Assembly: GCF_964340395.1 (NCBI RefSeq)
Contig: NC_135557.1
Coordinates: 9,645,460 to 9,707,959 of the forward strand
DNA from: Glandiceps talaboti
Taxonomy: Eukaryota > Hemichordata > Enteropneusta > Spengelidae
DNA: 62,500 bases
Direction: 5' to 3'
Part shown: one piece after another, positions 34,301 through 60,093 of the stretch
How the letters are laid out: each line of letters starts with the position of its first letter
How positions within the stretch are numbered: the stretch's first letter is position 1
Program-made: the position numbers and the translations under genes
Notes under the pieces: generated by a model
Database searches by the model: none
Told to the model about the DNA's origin: nothing
Seen by the model: only the letters and a program-made list of their open reading frames with translations

Positions 34301-36380
34301 GTGTGAAATACTAAGTCTCTGATAACTAGTTTGAGTTCTTTAAAAGTATACAAGGATATCACAGTGTCTCTGCATGTGGCTCACAAGATCCAATGACGCT
34401 GTAGCAGCACAAAGGGTGATGAAGTCCCAAACAAATGTTTCAAGAGTCTTGACACTGGTGGCGCTGTACTTCCTCCAATAGCCAACCACTTGACATCCTC
34501 ACTACACGTTGGAATTGAGTTTCAGTACGTATACCTCAATGGTTCACATCCAAATTACAGGGTTCCGGTTATAAATCTAACCGCTCTCAAAGTGTTCTGT
34601 TCTGACTTGATCAATTTATTTCCCTATGCAGAAACGTTCTGTCGCACGGGAACTAAACTTGCATTTTAAAGTTAGTAATGGTTCATTGACTTACTTGGCA
34701 ACACAGACTATCGGCTTACTTACAGCTGTGAGAAATTGTCATTGTAGGATCAGCGTCACATTTGGCTAATTTCCTCTTCCAACTTCACTGTACAGTTACA
34801 GACTTCGGATCACATGACACGTGTTGATTGGTATCACATCCAGTGTTGTCATGAAACTGACATCGAAGAGTAAAATCAAGCCGTAACTTACTCAATACAG
34901 TTACTGATCCTTCCTCTCATTATAAGTACACTTCTGACTGACACAATCGTCCGAAAGATCCCAAATTATGACAATTCTTAGACGAATTTCCCCATCGCCA
35001 ACAGCAGCAGTCTGTGCGCCTTGCATCGTAACATCACATGCTTGTCTAGCTAGTCATCACTTTTTTAAACTTTTCAAACAAATCACTACATCACAACTCG
35101 GAATCCTATGCCGATACTTGCAATGACTAGTTGTACAAAGGATACCAGTCTAAAGAATATGTGCAGTGACCCAAAATACAATTTCTGATCCCATTTGTAT
35201 TGCTCAGACCGATAGCTTGAAATACAATCATACGGACTATATTCTCAAGTCATTAATATATACAGAGTACTATGGCACTTGTCATCGCTGGCTGAAGGGT
35301 AAACTTGTGAAGAGCGCCCTCTAACAACTAAGATTAAACTAGTTTTAACACATTGTCTATTAGTATACAGAAAACTATAAATGCAATATTGACCAAATGT
35401 TTTCCATGATCATATACAGTTCATATATTTTAATTTTTTATTTGCTTTTTAATTTAATTTTTGAAATTGCTGCAAAATTACCCTTAGTATTGAAATAAAA
35501 GTTGCCAACATATATTTTGTAATTGCTCAGATGATGGGGAACACAATGGAATATGTTGGCAAAAATTAACATGAATTTCACACGAAACCCAAAAATCTGC
35601 CATATGCCCCCGCACTACTTTGACCTTTTCCGATAGAAACTCTCGGAAAAAACTGTAAAGACCGTTTTGCACAAAATTTAAGCAGTCTTCGGACACAGTT
35701 AAAACAGAAGGCATGCTTGAAGGAAGATAGGAGGAGAGATTAAGAGCCTCATCCACACTTAACAAAATAGGCGTGGCTAGAATGTTCTTCTAGTGGTCTG
35801 AGATCAAAGTGGCCATATGGATGAGGATTGAGTATTGTATTGGGTTTTAATATATAAAAAACACATAATTTTATCTTGGCTTCCAACATACAAAACCAAT
35901 GCATAGCCTTGCACAACAAACGTTTGCAGCGCGAGTGTTACTTGATATATTTTCTAATAGTGTTGAGGATACGGAACACCTTAAAGTTTAAGTTTTCTCA
36001 TAAAATAGCTAGTATATCTGCCCGGTAGAGTCTCCGTTAACCATGATGGTAATTTTTAATGCTAAAACAGGTCATAAAGCGCCAAAGACGATGCCTAGGT
36101 CTTACTCTGTCACCCTTAGCCATTCATGTGGAAAATTTTTGAGCTTGACCGATTCTTATACAAGACAAGACAGTAGTTCGCCCCTAAGATATTGCATTTT
36201 AGTCAGATACTGTTTCTCGATTCAAAAATATTTTTTTTTTAGGTTGACTGGTTTATATTTGTAATATTATGATGTTAATGCAGTTTATAATTTCCATGAA
36301 GGCAGAATGCCGTTACATCCTGGTCTAATTACCGCGGCAATTAGTGTTCTTAAAATATTACCAAAATACGCCATATGGAA
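31371..36380. other. Intergenic, no gene recognised
   Basis: Five kilobases of AT-rich sequence without a convincing coding region on either strand. Several 60-90-codon open frames exist but look random. It contains the GGGGAGGGTCA repeats at 33510-33600. Some less AT-rich stretches near 34,360-34,900 could be regulatory or non-coding RNA, but I have no direct evidence. Confidence 0.4.
33510..33600 (+). repeat. Short tandem motif GGGGAGGGTCA, three copies
   Basis: GGGGAGGGTCA occurs three times within 80 bp, in diverged units of about 35-40 bp that also share ATG and TTTTTAC-like words. Confidence 0.5.
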
Positions 36381-36642
36381 GCTTTCCCCTTGCCCTTTTG
36401 TTTTATTTTACAATGTACTTAACACAGTGGTAGGCGATCATTTCCGTTCCCATTTTGGATTGCAACATATGTAATTAATAATGTTGATGTCTATTCAAAC
36501 GATTTCTTCATTTTCAGTAGTTCATTTTAGTCACAATTAATTTGTGGGTTTGAAATTATCGGGAGAACCTATACATAAAAGCTATTCATATTTTCCTATA
36601 TTTTCACATAATAATAAATAAACAGTGCAAATATGCAAATAG

Positions 36643-36702
<60 letters not shown>

Positions 36703-37310
36703 ACAGTAGAACATAACACTAAATTGTAGACACATATATTCATTATAAAAATAAGTGACATCAAATTGACAAGATTACATATGAGATGTATGTTAGTTAC
36801 CAAAATTGATGACGTATTTTAAGAGTAACTTTTAAATCCCATAGTTATTTCAAATTAATAGACACTTTTACAAATAATACACCTCCTTAATTCTAGGTCA
36901 ACAATTAATAAAAATAATGATAATTTAGGTTTTTTATATAGCTATTTCCCACTCTAAATGTGAGCAAAGTGCTTTTTCACACAAGCAATTGAATATAATG
37001 CTATCACTCAGCCAATACAAATATCACATAACAGTATTCGTGTTTGTCTACTCAATCCATTGACAATGTTTAAGTTCTTGATGCGATCGATGATAAAGTC
37101 ATTATTTAATGTATTCTGTTAGTAAAAACAAACCAACAAAACATACACATTACAATATTCAATTCGTGCACACGGTGCCAGGAACCATGAATGGTAATGA
37201 ATAAAATTGTCCATTATTATCCAATCACACTGGCAAATCTATCCACAGATAAAGCTAAATGATTGCTTCAGTCATTGCAATCTGATAACAAATCTTTCAT
37301 CAATATAACA
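36381..37310. repeat. Flank relic of the SLC35G array next to copy D
   Basis: Words near 37070-37195 (TTCTTGATGC, ATTCTGTTAGTAAAAAC, GTGCACACGGTGCCA) parallel the 3' flank of copies B and C (TTCCTGATGC, ACTCTGCTGGTAAAAAA, GTGCATACGATATGCCA). An (AT)n tract lies at 36647-36699. Confidence 0.5.
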
Positions 37311-37427
37311 AGTGACGTATACAAATAAATATACGATATATATGGTAATCACGTTACGACCGAATTTAATGAGTGAGAAAACATATGTCTATTGTGCGTT
37401 TGTGTCTGTTTGTCTGTCAGAATGTCT

Positions 37428-38466
<1,039 letters not shown>

Positions 38467-39321
38467 CACACATGCTTGAATCGCCGAGAGAGAAGACATT
38501 CGCAACTAACAAAACAAGATCTTAGTCATTGCATTACCTCGTCAGTAACAAAACTCAGTTATAAGACCGAGTAAAAGTCAAAATAATTGATACAGAATAC
38601 CTTGTTATTTTTTCTGGTGAATACAATGAATACTGATGTTTACAACAAATATGACTTTCATGTTCATAAATTAAGCAGGAACGTCGAGATATGTGCAACT
38701 GATTGGGTTTTAGAATTCCTTGCGAAGAAAATTAGCTTTACTACCATTACTTGTTGCCCGACCACACTCAACCACACTCCCTACATATAAAATTCGACGT
38801 CTCTTTTTGAGGTTTTCTTCCCAGAACTTCATACTACACTTTCATAGTATCATTGTAATGAAGAAAATCACATCTCGACTAAAAAAAACGATATTTGACC
38901 AAAATGTTCAGTTTAAAATACACGAAGTTCGCAAGGAAAAGGCTATTTTTGATACACACTTCACATGTCGTAGAACTAGTGTACAAACCCAGAGGCATGG
39001 AAGTACGAGTTTTCATGAGTTCATTAACTTTGGCAATTTAACAATTGACAGTGGAGGGCCCTTCCAATATATATGAGTAATATAAAACATAACAAGTTTG
39101 AGGACATTTTCTTTTTGTTAAAATTGTCCTGTTAATTGGAAAGTGTCCCATTAAATAAAATTCAGATTATGGTCGGAACAATATGTGAATTGAAAGAAAT
39201 CGGGTATGATTACCATCAGTTGTATAGGCAAATTGACATTGAGACTGTTTGAGATGTGTAGTGAAAGAAATATTAAGAAGATAAATCAGACGTGTGTGTA
39301 TGTTGTTTGCTTTGGCTCTCC

Positions 39322-40411
39322 TTAATCTGTTTCTTCCTTACATCTATTCCATCCCGTTTTGCATGTTATTATGATAGAACCAAATATGACCAAAGACGAT
39401 CCTATCACATCATAGGGTACTATTGAGATGTCAGTTATGAATACTTGTACAGTAAGGGAAAGAGGAATCGCAAAAAGCTGAATAATTGACACAACAACAG
39501 CCGCTCTAGCTTCAAGCTTCCAAGAGCACAATACTTGCAGAGGAAACTAGATAATGCTACCAGTAAAATCGATGGAACTATTGCATTCCATGACAGAAAG
39601 TCGACTGTCCACGCGTCATCAGCTCCAGAACAAATGTTATGATCATGGTGACAAACAAGGCAAAGATGTCAGCATAAAATATCACTGTATTTGTAGAAAC
39701 TTCCTTTAATCCTTGTGTCCGAGGCAGAATATAATAACTTCCTTGGCCCAAGGAAGCCACAGCAACACTAGCATACCCTAGTGTCAAGTTACCAGACCCA
39801 ATAGCTGTTGTGTTAATAACTGCTTCATTAGATACTGTTCCATTTGTCAGGGCGTGTTCTCCGAAGATGAATGTTGGTCGAGAGATTACAACTACGCCAA
39901 CGATATTTGTTACTGAACCAAAGGCATCACACAATGTGAGGTGTTCCTGTAGGAATAACATTCCCCCAATCCCACAAAGTATTGGCAGTAACGCTAGATA
40001 CACCGCCATTGCATTTCCTATGGGTACATGGCGTAGTGCAACATATATCATGGTTGCAAAGACTCGTGAAATCCCGACACCAATCAGAAGAGTAGTTTGT
40101 CTAACATTCTTGTAAATAATCTGATCTTGAGTGACACACACTATGATACATATCGCTATAGTCATGATTACACGTACGAGAAACGTCAACTGGAATGGAC
40201 GGACTCCGTAAGACATTACCATACTTACACAGAAACTGAATAATACGTTGCATATACATGAAAAGATCGCCAGCGAAACACCCGCTAAAGGTTTTAGCCA
40301 TAGTATATATGGTCTCATCCTGGTTGATAATGAAGTACAGCACTCCAGAACATTCTGTCTGCTGTCAGTGTGTGTAGAAAGTAATCGATTCGACTCGCCA
40401 TCTTCTGTCAT
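39322..40411 (-). pseudogene. SLC35G1-like transporter, copy D, frameshifted
   Basis: Aligned with A, B and C the reading frame is intact from MTEDGESNRL (40411) through about residue 260. A net +2-nt change near 39615-39625 (ACGCGTCATCAGCTCC on the plus strand, where A has ACGCGTCAGCCTCC) and a 1-nt deletion near 39500 then put the last part in another frame, ending CKEETD like copy A. The two changes do not restore the frame, and the original frame stops at about 39578. It encodes about eight of the ten membrane segments and lacks the end of the second EamA repeat, so it is probably a pseudogene. Assembly error is the alternative. It is closest to copy A. Confidence 0.85.
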
Positions 40412-40649
40412 GTTTGGAATCAATCGGAAATTGTTCCAGTCTGAGAATATATCTTAACTACTCGAAATGATGAAAATAATCTGACACTCATTCTGTGCTT
40501 TATACTTGTTTTATTTACTTCCTGCTTTGAACTGCTATAATTTAATTTGCATAAAAATTAACATAGCAAAGAATAACGCACCGACAATGAAATAGAATTA
40601 TAGTAATAATAACAATAACAATAACAATAATAGTAATACTGTAAATATT

Positions 40650-40760
40650 ATATAGTGCTTTCAGACACAGACTGGGTTATCAAAGCGCTTTACAACTATC
40701 ACCATTGACTCGGATCTATTGTGACACTTAACGGCCCGTTGTATTTCAACTCTCTTGGGA
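40650..40760. repeat. Possible short dispersed element (AAAGCGCTTTACAA motif)
   Basis: TATAGTGCTTTC ... CAAAGCGCTTTACAACT resembles a short element I recall from several marine invertebrate genomes. Only one copy is visible here, so the assignment is tentative. Confidence 0.35.
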
Positions 40761-41000
40761 GCATACAATCCATAACAATTAATATAGGAAAGAACAATAC
40801 ATTGAACCTGAAATAGAATGATAACTATGCTATGTTTTACCAGTAATTTTAAAGTAGTAATATTTACATATCCAAACATTTATATACAGCTAGTAATTAT
40901 CTCCATTCCAAAATTGTCAAAGTGCCGTCTGGTGACGTACTGTACGTATAATGTCATTGAAAATTGCAGAAAATATATGTTGTTGATTGCCTTACAGAAT

Positions 41001-41199
<199 letters not shown>

Positions 41200-41459
41200 A
41201 TAAGTCAATAGCCTGAGTGATACAGTATCGAGTACAAACCAAACCTTTCGAGGAATTCTACATAGTACCACGAAGAACGTTAGTTTGCGGAATACATTGT
41301 ATGTAGCTAGTTCCTATTTTCCCTGCGTCCATATGTATTAAACGTGGCAGCAAATTTGAGTGAACTGAGTTCAGCTTCCAAAAATCTAAAATAGATATTC
41401 ATGGAAGAATGAAATGACGGACCAACATCGAAAATTTCATCGATCAATACAACAGTTTG

Positions 41460-42105
41460 TGAGAGAGGGTGATGGGAGGAATGATGTTAAGAGGGAATGG
41501 AGGGAGATGTTTTTCAATTGTTCTCCCACATCTGGTGACGATTCAGACCTATTTAAGGCGCGTATTATTCAAATATCGGCATAAAGAAAGTCAATATAAT
41601 TTGTCATAAATAGTATTTATGATTATGAAAACCTTTCAAAATATTGTTTTATCTCTAGGTTTTGTATTCAGTGAGGTGGTCTGTCTGTGGTATTGTTGAT
41701 AGTATAACAAATATGTTGTCATTGAAATAGATGTCGAAATTAGACCGACAATAACACATCAAAGTAAACAGCATTTCAATGTCGTGCAAATTCACAATGG
41801 CTCATTAAATGACATCGTATCATGTAGTAAAATTTCAGAAGTAGATAATGTGCTACTAAAATTCAAAGCAACTGAAATCAGGCAAGAGCAATGGTTACGG
41901 AAATGTAAAATACCAGAGGTTTAAAGGTCAAAGTTAAAATGTCAGTTGGTATTCATTAAAATACTTGTTTGTCAAAGGACAAAAGGTTGGTCTTAATTTA
42001 AAGATGACCGCCGTAGACATTACCACCGGAAATTTGAATTGTGGTTACACATGTCAAACTTGTGCTCTTTGCGTTCTATTTGTTTACCGAGAGAGCTAAT
42101 ACAAA
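41460..42105. repeat. ~650-bp tandem duplication, copy 1
   Basis: Matches 42845-43503 in direct orientation. Shared stretches include ATATGTTGTCATTGAAATAG, ATGTCGAAATTAGACC, CATCTGGTGAC and AACCTTTCAAAATATT. No open frame is conserved between the copies. Confidence 0.85.
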
Positions 42106-42543
42106 CCTAAAAAGTGTAGCTTGCAGGGTCAATGAGCTTAGAGAAGTCGGCTACATAGTCGAGAAAGTATGAGTTTTTCTTTCCCAAACGTTACAGCATC
42201 TAGTGAGTCTCCAGGTTGACTAACGAATTCTAGACAACTCTCCTTTTTTATGCATTAATTCCCACCAAGAATTAGGCCAGCAGAGTACAAAATACCTATT
42301 ATGTTTCAAGCTTGTATTCCATGTTTGGGAATAGCGGGAAAATATACCCCATGTGACTTATCTACCTGTCTGAAGGTTACCGTTTATCCGACTTACTCGT
42401 GTACAACTCCACGAAGTCATTACTGTAGGATATATACTTCACGTTACTACATGGTCGGCATAGGATAATGTCTGACCCATTCACCCCCACCAAATAGTGT
42501 TAAGTCCCCCTAAGCTTAAAATATAACAAAAATATCCAAATCA

Positions 42544-42545
<2 letters not shown>

Positions 42546-42624
<79 letters not shown>

Positions 42625-42680
42625 TGTGTGTCTGTGTGTCTGTGTGTCAGTGTGTGTGTGTCAGTGTGTGTACATGTGTG
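42546..42680 (+). repeat. (AT)n and GT-rich microsatellite
   Basis: (AT)38 at 42546-42621, followed by GTCTGTGT-type repeats. It lies between the two 650-bp copies. Confidence 0.95.
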
Positions 42681-42844
42681 TATTCAACTTAATTAATATC
42701 TCACAGGTAATGATGTTGCTGTAATGAAATATATTTCACATCTATCCTGTGTCTATCTGTTTGTTTGTTTGTCTGTCTACCTATTTGTCTCTCACTCAAA
42801 TAAGAGGTTAACGAATAGAGGGGAAATTGGGCGTGAATGACCAA

Positions 42845-43503
42845 ACCATAGAGGAGGGAGGAGAGAGGGAATGTGAAAGTGTGGTGGGGAGGAATGAGGG
42901 TTGGAGGGATGGAAGGAGAGGTTTTTCAATTTTTCTCCTACATCTGGTGACATTTGTGATCTTTTTAAGGCACGTATTATTCGATCAATACCATAAAGAA
43001 AATCGTATTGATACATTTCGGCGTCATGTCATAAATAGTATTTTATGATGATGTAAACCTTTCAAAATATTCTTTTATCTCTAGGCTCTGTATTCGGTAA
43101 GCCGACATGTGTATGATATTATTGTTGATGGTATAATAAATATGTTGTCATTGAAATAGATGTCGAAATTAGACCAAAATAACACGTCAAAGGAAACAGC
43201 ATTTCAATTTCATGCAAACCAATTGAATCACATCGTATCATGTACTTGGATCTTCGAAATAGACAATGTGCTGCTAAAAATCCAGACTAACTGGAATCAG
43301 GCCGGACTAATTCTTACTGAAATGCGAAGTATCAAAACTCAAAGGTAAAAATCAGTTGGCATTCGATAACATACTTTATTGTCACAGGGAAAAAAGGTTT
43401 ATATTAATTTAAAGATAGCCACTATAGGCATGACCGTCGTAAATTTGGTATGGGGTTACAAATGTCACACTTGTGCGTGCTATTTGTTTACTGAGGGAGC
43501 TTT
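42845..43503. repeat. ~650-bp tandem duplication, copy 2
   Basis: Direct-orientation partner of 41460-42105, diverged by numerous substitutions and small deletions. Both copies end near a TTTGTTTAC(C/T)GAG word. Confidence 0.85.
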
Positions 43504-44106
43504 TTTTTTAATCTCTGTTCCACCAGCAATAGCCCCATAGTTTGTTTGTTTGTACATAATAAGTTAAAATTGGAAATTGGAGAGATGACAAATAGCGAAT
43601 GACCGACTAACCGACTAGCTGTGATAACTATTTAATTTCATGCTTGTGTAAAGGTGGGTGAACAATGTCGATTTTTGTTCGTATGATGTACACCATTTGT
43701 CGCTGTATAATTATATTTTTGGCATAGTTTCCTTCACCCCACAAACTGATGACGTCACATTTCCCATAGACATTACATATGACTCCACATATGAAGAGAT
43801 GCTAGGTTTGACTGATTAATAATATTTTAATCTACATAAACACATCAACATTGTTACAGTAAATACACACAGCGAGAGATAGTATAGGACAGTGAGTTAT
43901 TTAAGACACAGCTCTACTACTATTTATATTATCTCAAATCAATGAATGTGTTAATACGTATATTGTGGACATACGATGAAACACTGTTGACTAACAAATA
44001 GTTGAATGTTTAACACTGAGGACTCTGTTTCTATTATCACGTCTACACACACTAATGACACAGCATGTGCCAGCACGATTGTTGTCTTCCATTTTTCATT
44101 CCAAAC

Positions 44107-44221
44107 ATACGCACGCACACACACACACATACACACACATACACGCACGCACGAACACATATATACGTACGTACGTACGTACGTACATATTAATATACAT
44201 ACATACATACATACATACATA

Positions 44222-44252
<31 letters not shown>

Positions 44253-44262
44253 CATACATACA
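44107..44262 (+). repeat. (CA)n, (ACGT)n and (CATA)n microsatellites
   Basis: The (ACGT)n section (44165-44186) is self-complementary. It is flanked by CA-rich and CATA-rich runs. Confidence 0.9.
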
Positions 44263-45480
44263 CATTTAACAGCATACTTAGCACCCTTGTTTGCATACAA
44301 CCTATCCTTCAGATCGTCACGATTACACTTTGAATGGCTGCTCACAGCCCGTGTTTTAAAGTATTTTTCAACTCACCATAGGTTTCAACAGACCCGATCA
44401 ATTTAGATTCTGTAAAAGCGTAAACCTCAACTTGTATCTCTTTTTTCATAAAGTCAATTAAGTAAAATCAATTTAGGATTTATTTGTCAGCATACTGATT
44501 TTACGGCGATTTCACGAAGGATACTTTATGCATGGCAATTTCGGCACGGTGTTTCGCTCATAGTTTCCCAAGCACGAAGCAGAAAAAAGATGGATTCTTA
44601 TGTGCTATAAATGACCATGGTAAAATAAATTGGCAAGGTCGTTGTGTAAATGTCCGTAGTAGGAAGTGGGCGGTCATATACGGTGACAGGAATGCCAGAA
44701 TTCTTCGTATTCACACCTGTTAAGTAACTACTTATGCTACACATTAAGATAACAAGATTGAGTGATTAATGTCTACTTGTGACGTATCTGAATGAAATGA
44801 ACTACTGTGTTACCATGCCGACATCGAAATGTTAAATATCAAAACATTGTCGCCCGCGTGTCTGCGTCGAGCTGCAGTGCGCTAAAAAGATGTATTTGAT
44901 AATAGATATTTAGCAACAAATTCCGATCTTGATATCCTTTGTGTAAAGTACTCAATTTACTATTGGTTCCAGAGTGGTTAACTTGGTATTATTGAAGAGA
45001 ACCGATGAACGTTAACTTGAAAGGGGCTGTACACTATCGCATGTGTCAATGGTGATACCGTACAGAATAGTTCTTTTTTGTAAGTAAACGTGACCTTTGA
45101 AACCAGTTTCATATCCACCCAACAACTAGCCTTATAACTCAGGGTTATGTCGCCAAAAAAGTTGCTGGTTGATGACATCCATTGCACCACACCCACCCAC
45201 CTACCTGTACAATTTTTAGGTAATGTGTAAAAAATTAGGGTCAACGACACAAGATCAATGATACATATAATATTAACCTATATCATGTTTGTATTACCAT
45301 ACACCCCACGCCCTTCCAATTCAAACAGGTACTGGAAGTAAACTGAATATTTTCTTTAAGGGCGAACACCAAGCATTTCGACCTTTTTTTTAGTAAAACG
45401 CAATTTGTCAGAATGAAAAATTCAGAGCTACCATATATACAGAGTATATCCCTACAATATTACAAGCGAACGATTAACAG

Positions 45481-45947
<467 letters not shown>

Positions 45948-47296
45948 AGCTATATACAAAAAAATCGGATGTTATTGAAATCCAGGTCATTTCAATTTAA
46001 TTTGAACCCAAACACAGAAGCAAAGCAATGTAATATTACATCAGCAGCTATAGTATAATGTGACACAAGCAATGATTTTGGATATACGTATACAGTCAAT
46101 TAAAATCATCCCACCTGTAACATAGCTACAGTTGTTGTCTTATTAAACGTACAGTTTGCTGAAGTTCTACAGTCGGCTCAAAACCGTCTAACCTTGTTTT
46201 AATTACACAGTGCAGTAAATTGTCATTTGAGATTGAGTAATTATGAACTATTTGGTTATTTGGTTTCATTGATAAAATAAACCACCCATTCAACAGTACA
46301 CACATTTCGGCAATACATACAGCTTGTCGCATAAAAAAATAATAAAGACAAGACGCAGTTTACCAATTACACTCCCACTGTGTACAGACACTAAATTACA
46401 GCCAAAAAAATATAACAACAGCAGTGCGAATTAGACAGGTTGATTTTCGATGTATAATGAGATTATAATACGAGTTAATATAATTTAGTTATTCATGTTG
46501 ACATGCACTCTTCGTCTTATACACCTTAGAACAGAATTGAACCAAGTGAGGGTAACATAATCTGTGTAGCTGTTCACGTTATATGAAACATGATTTTTTT
46601 TTCGGTCCGCACCATAAATCAGCACTCAGAGCGATTTGAATTTCAACATGTTCCTCTACAACTTGTTCATAAAATCAGCCTCTAGTCACTCTTTACACCT
46701 GTCAGTGATCTAGTCGATATGTTAATTCGTCAGTTACAGTGAGTGGAGATTTATCATTGAAGCATACTGTTAAAACGGTTGGTTGCATTTTAGGAATGTA
46801 CACGGCATATTTTGTTCGTGTAATAATTTACGTGATCAGATTGTATATATATATATATATATATATATTAAGTTAGGTCTTAATACCAGGATTCAATTGC
46901 AAGTAATGATAACATATAGTGTGTGTGATATTTATAGTAAATAACAGTTCAGTCTCAACTTGTTCCCCTTCATTGAAAGTGTGTTTTGTAGGAAGCCAGC
47001 CCTACGGGTATTATGTTTACTATTATAAAAGCACTACCTGTAGTGAAGACATCAGCAAAAAAAGTACGTTGTAGCCCTCCCTTTTGAAATACAACATGGC
47101 CTCTTAATCTATTGACCTAAATCTGTTTATTTGCAAATATATGCATCCAAATTCTTTCTAGAAGTGTTTGGTTGTGCTGCCCTGACTTCAGTCGGAAGTG
47201 CCTGGATTTTAGGTGTTGGCCCGTTCTGCTAGATGAGATCATTTTCCTGAAATAAACTATGTTTTATGATGCAAAATGAGTTCAGATTTGGCCATC

Positions 47297-47304
47297 TATA
47301 TAAG
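47297..47304 (+). promoter_or_regulatory. Candidate TATA box for the Ig-domain gene
   Basis: TATATAAG lies about 250 bp upstream of the start codon of the Ig-domain gene. A start site about 25-30 bp downstream would give a 5' UTR of about 220 nt. This is the best core-promoter match in the 700 bp upstream. Confidence 0.5.
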
Positions 47305-47546
47305 ACTTTGTATCTGCAGCTAGCAGCATTCACTTAAATTAGCCTGCCCAAAGCTGATCATTATATCCTTGCGGTGTAGGGGTTGCAGCATTCAGAAGAA
47401 GAACGCAGTTAGCACCGACTTGAATTGGTTCATCGACATACGTGTTTCAGCATATCGCATCGTAAACCCGGGATCGTAAAGCCACCTTAGGTAGTAGGAA
47501 GTTATCGATCTCTCTTTTGAAACAAGTGGACTCACTTTCAATTTCC

Positions 47547-58516
<10,970 letters not shown>

Positions 58517-58960
58517 TAGTTTAGAACAACAATTAAGAAATGGGAATGAAAATGTTTCCATTGAGATTGTGAGAGTTTATTTACTGGTACAAGTGAAAGC
58601 AAGACTCTCATTTCCCTATTTACAATATATGGGTATAGAAAATGTAAGCAACATATGAGTGCATTGACCCTTTAAACAGAAATGTAGAGCGTGTCATATA
58701 TACAGTGTGTTGAGAAAAGATGGGTCCATAAAGGTAGGAATTACATGAAAGTTGGTTATTCAACAAACGAATGTGTTTTTTTTTATACCGTGCTCATTGT
58801 GTTAACATATGATTATTTAGAATGAATTTTGCATTTATCAACATTTTCTTTTCAGTTAAAAATTTATTTGCAGATTCTTACATTTAGATTCATTTTTTTA
58901 ATGTCATGTTCATTGTTCATGTATAAGCAGGTGTTTTTGCAAAATAAAGATAGTAGTGTC
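58517..58960 (+). other. Probable 3' UTR of the Ig-domain gene
   Basis: No coding signal after the stop. AATAAA at 58943-58948 is the first good polyadenylation signal. Later candidates occur near 60350 and 60780. Confidence 0.5.
58943..58948 (+). terminator. Polyadenylation signal AATAAA
   Basis: AATAAA lies about 430 bp downstream of the Ig-gene stop codon. Confidence 0.5.
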
Positions 58961-59759
58961 TTTTTAACTACACCGATTTTCTAAGTTTATGGCTTTCAGT
59001 GGATTGTTAAACTTATACTTACTAATTATACAGATATTTAGATTTCAGTTAATGCATTTCAATCCTATATAACTGGATTTTGAAAAAAAAAATCTTCTAG
59101 TAATTAATTCATAATTCAGCGTAAGATGTAGAGGATAAAATTTCACATTTTTTTATTTGGATTTTTTTTTTTTTCTTTGGGGGGGGGGGGGAGTGCTGAG
59201 TTTAACTTGCATATTGCATATGTATTGTTAAACGTTACAACAACTGTGATAACCAAAGTTGGGCAAATTGTTAGCTCGCCTTTTTTTCTACTAAATGGAG
59301 GATTTTTTTTCAATTATTTACGGTAGTGATGTTTTAAATGTTACAATCACAGTTTAAGTACTTTTTGGTGTTTTTCTTTAACTATTAACAAGTTTAATTT
59401 TGTTTATTTTGTGACTGCTGATCTTGCAGGAGATGAATCTCTATTCTGCGTTTTCCTTATTTCACGATTTTGGCACCAACCCGCTCAGTTGCCTGTTTAT
59501 ATTGATAATGTCATTTAGATAGAAATTCCAATGTTGTGTACAACGACATTAGCTGTTACAAACGTCATGTCACTTTGGTATAAACCAACATTCTTTAATA
59601 TTGAATAATGCAGATAACGTTTTTTTTAGAAGCTGGACAAGAATGCAAAACAGCTAACCATACTGCCAATGTTAGCGTCAGAAGTATATACTTCAGATAA
59701 TATATGCACCTCGGCAGCTGTAAGAACCTTTTTTGCATCATGACTAATAAAAAAATGTC

Positions 59760-60093
59760 TGGTTCCGATTACGCTCAATTTTAGAATAGGTGGGGTAGGT
59801 AGATTTTTTATTTAATTTTATTGTATTTTTTTCAGGTGTGAGTGCTAGGTCAGGTAGTTATGTGTTTTCCAAATGGTCTCTGCGTTATTTGTTCCTTCCC
59901 ATCATATGTACAGTCATTACAGATTGAAAGAACAGTTTGTTATTGCATTTTAAGTTGTTGTCAGTTTCTGCGTCCAATATTTCTGGCAAGACTTCACAAT
60001 TTTCGCGATTGCATTATTTTCTTTCTTGAACATGTAAAAAAAAGTTAAGGGTCTGCAGTGAAAAACTAGGTGGGGTCGGGTAACCGGAACCAA
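59760..60093. mobile_element. MITE-like element with ~35-bp terminal inverted repeats
   Basis: The left end TGGTTCCGATTACGCTC...AGGTGGGGTAGG and the right end CTAGGTGGGGTCGGGTAACCGGAACCA are inverted complements with a few mismatches and a small indel. The element is 334 bp and non-coding. No clear target-site duplication was found. Confidence 0.6.

Noticed and set aside
44532-44723. 63-codon frame with ordinary composition
   Set aside because: No similarity is recognised, and no splice sites or neighbouring exons support it.
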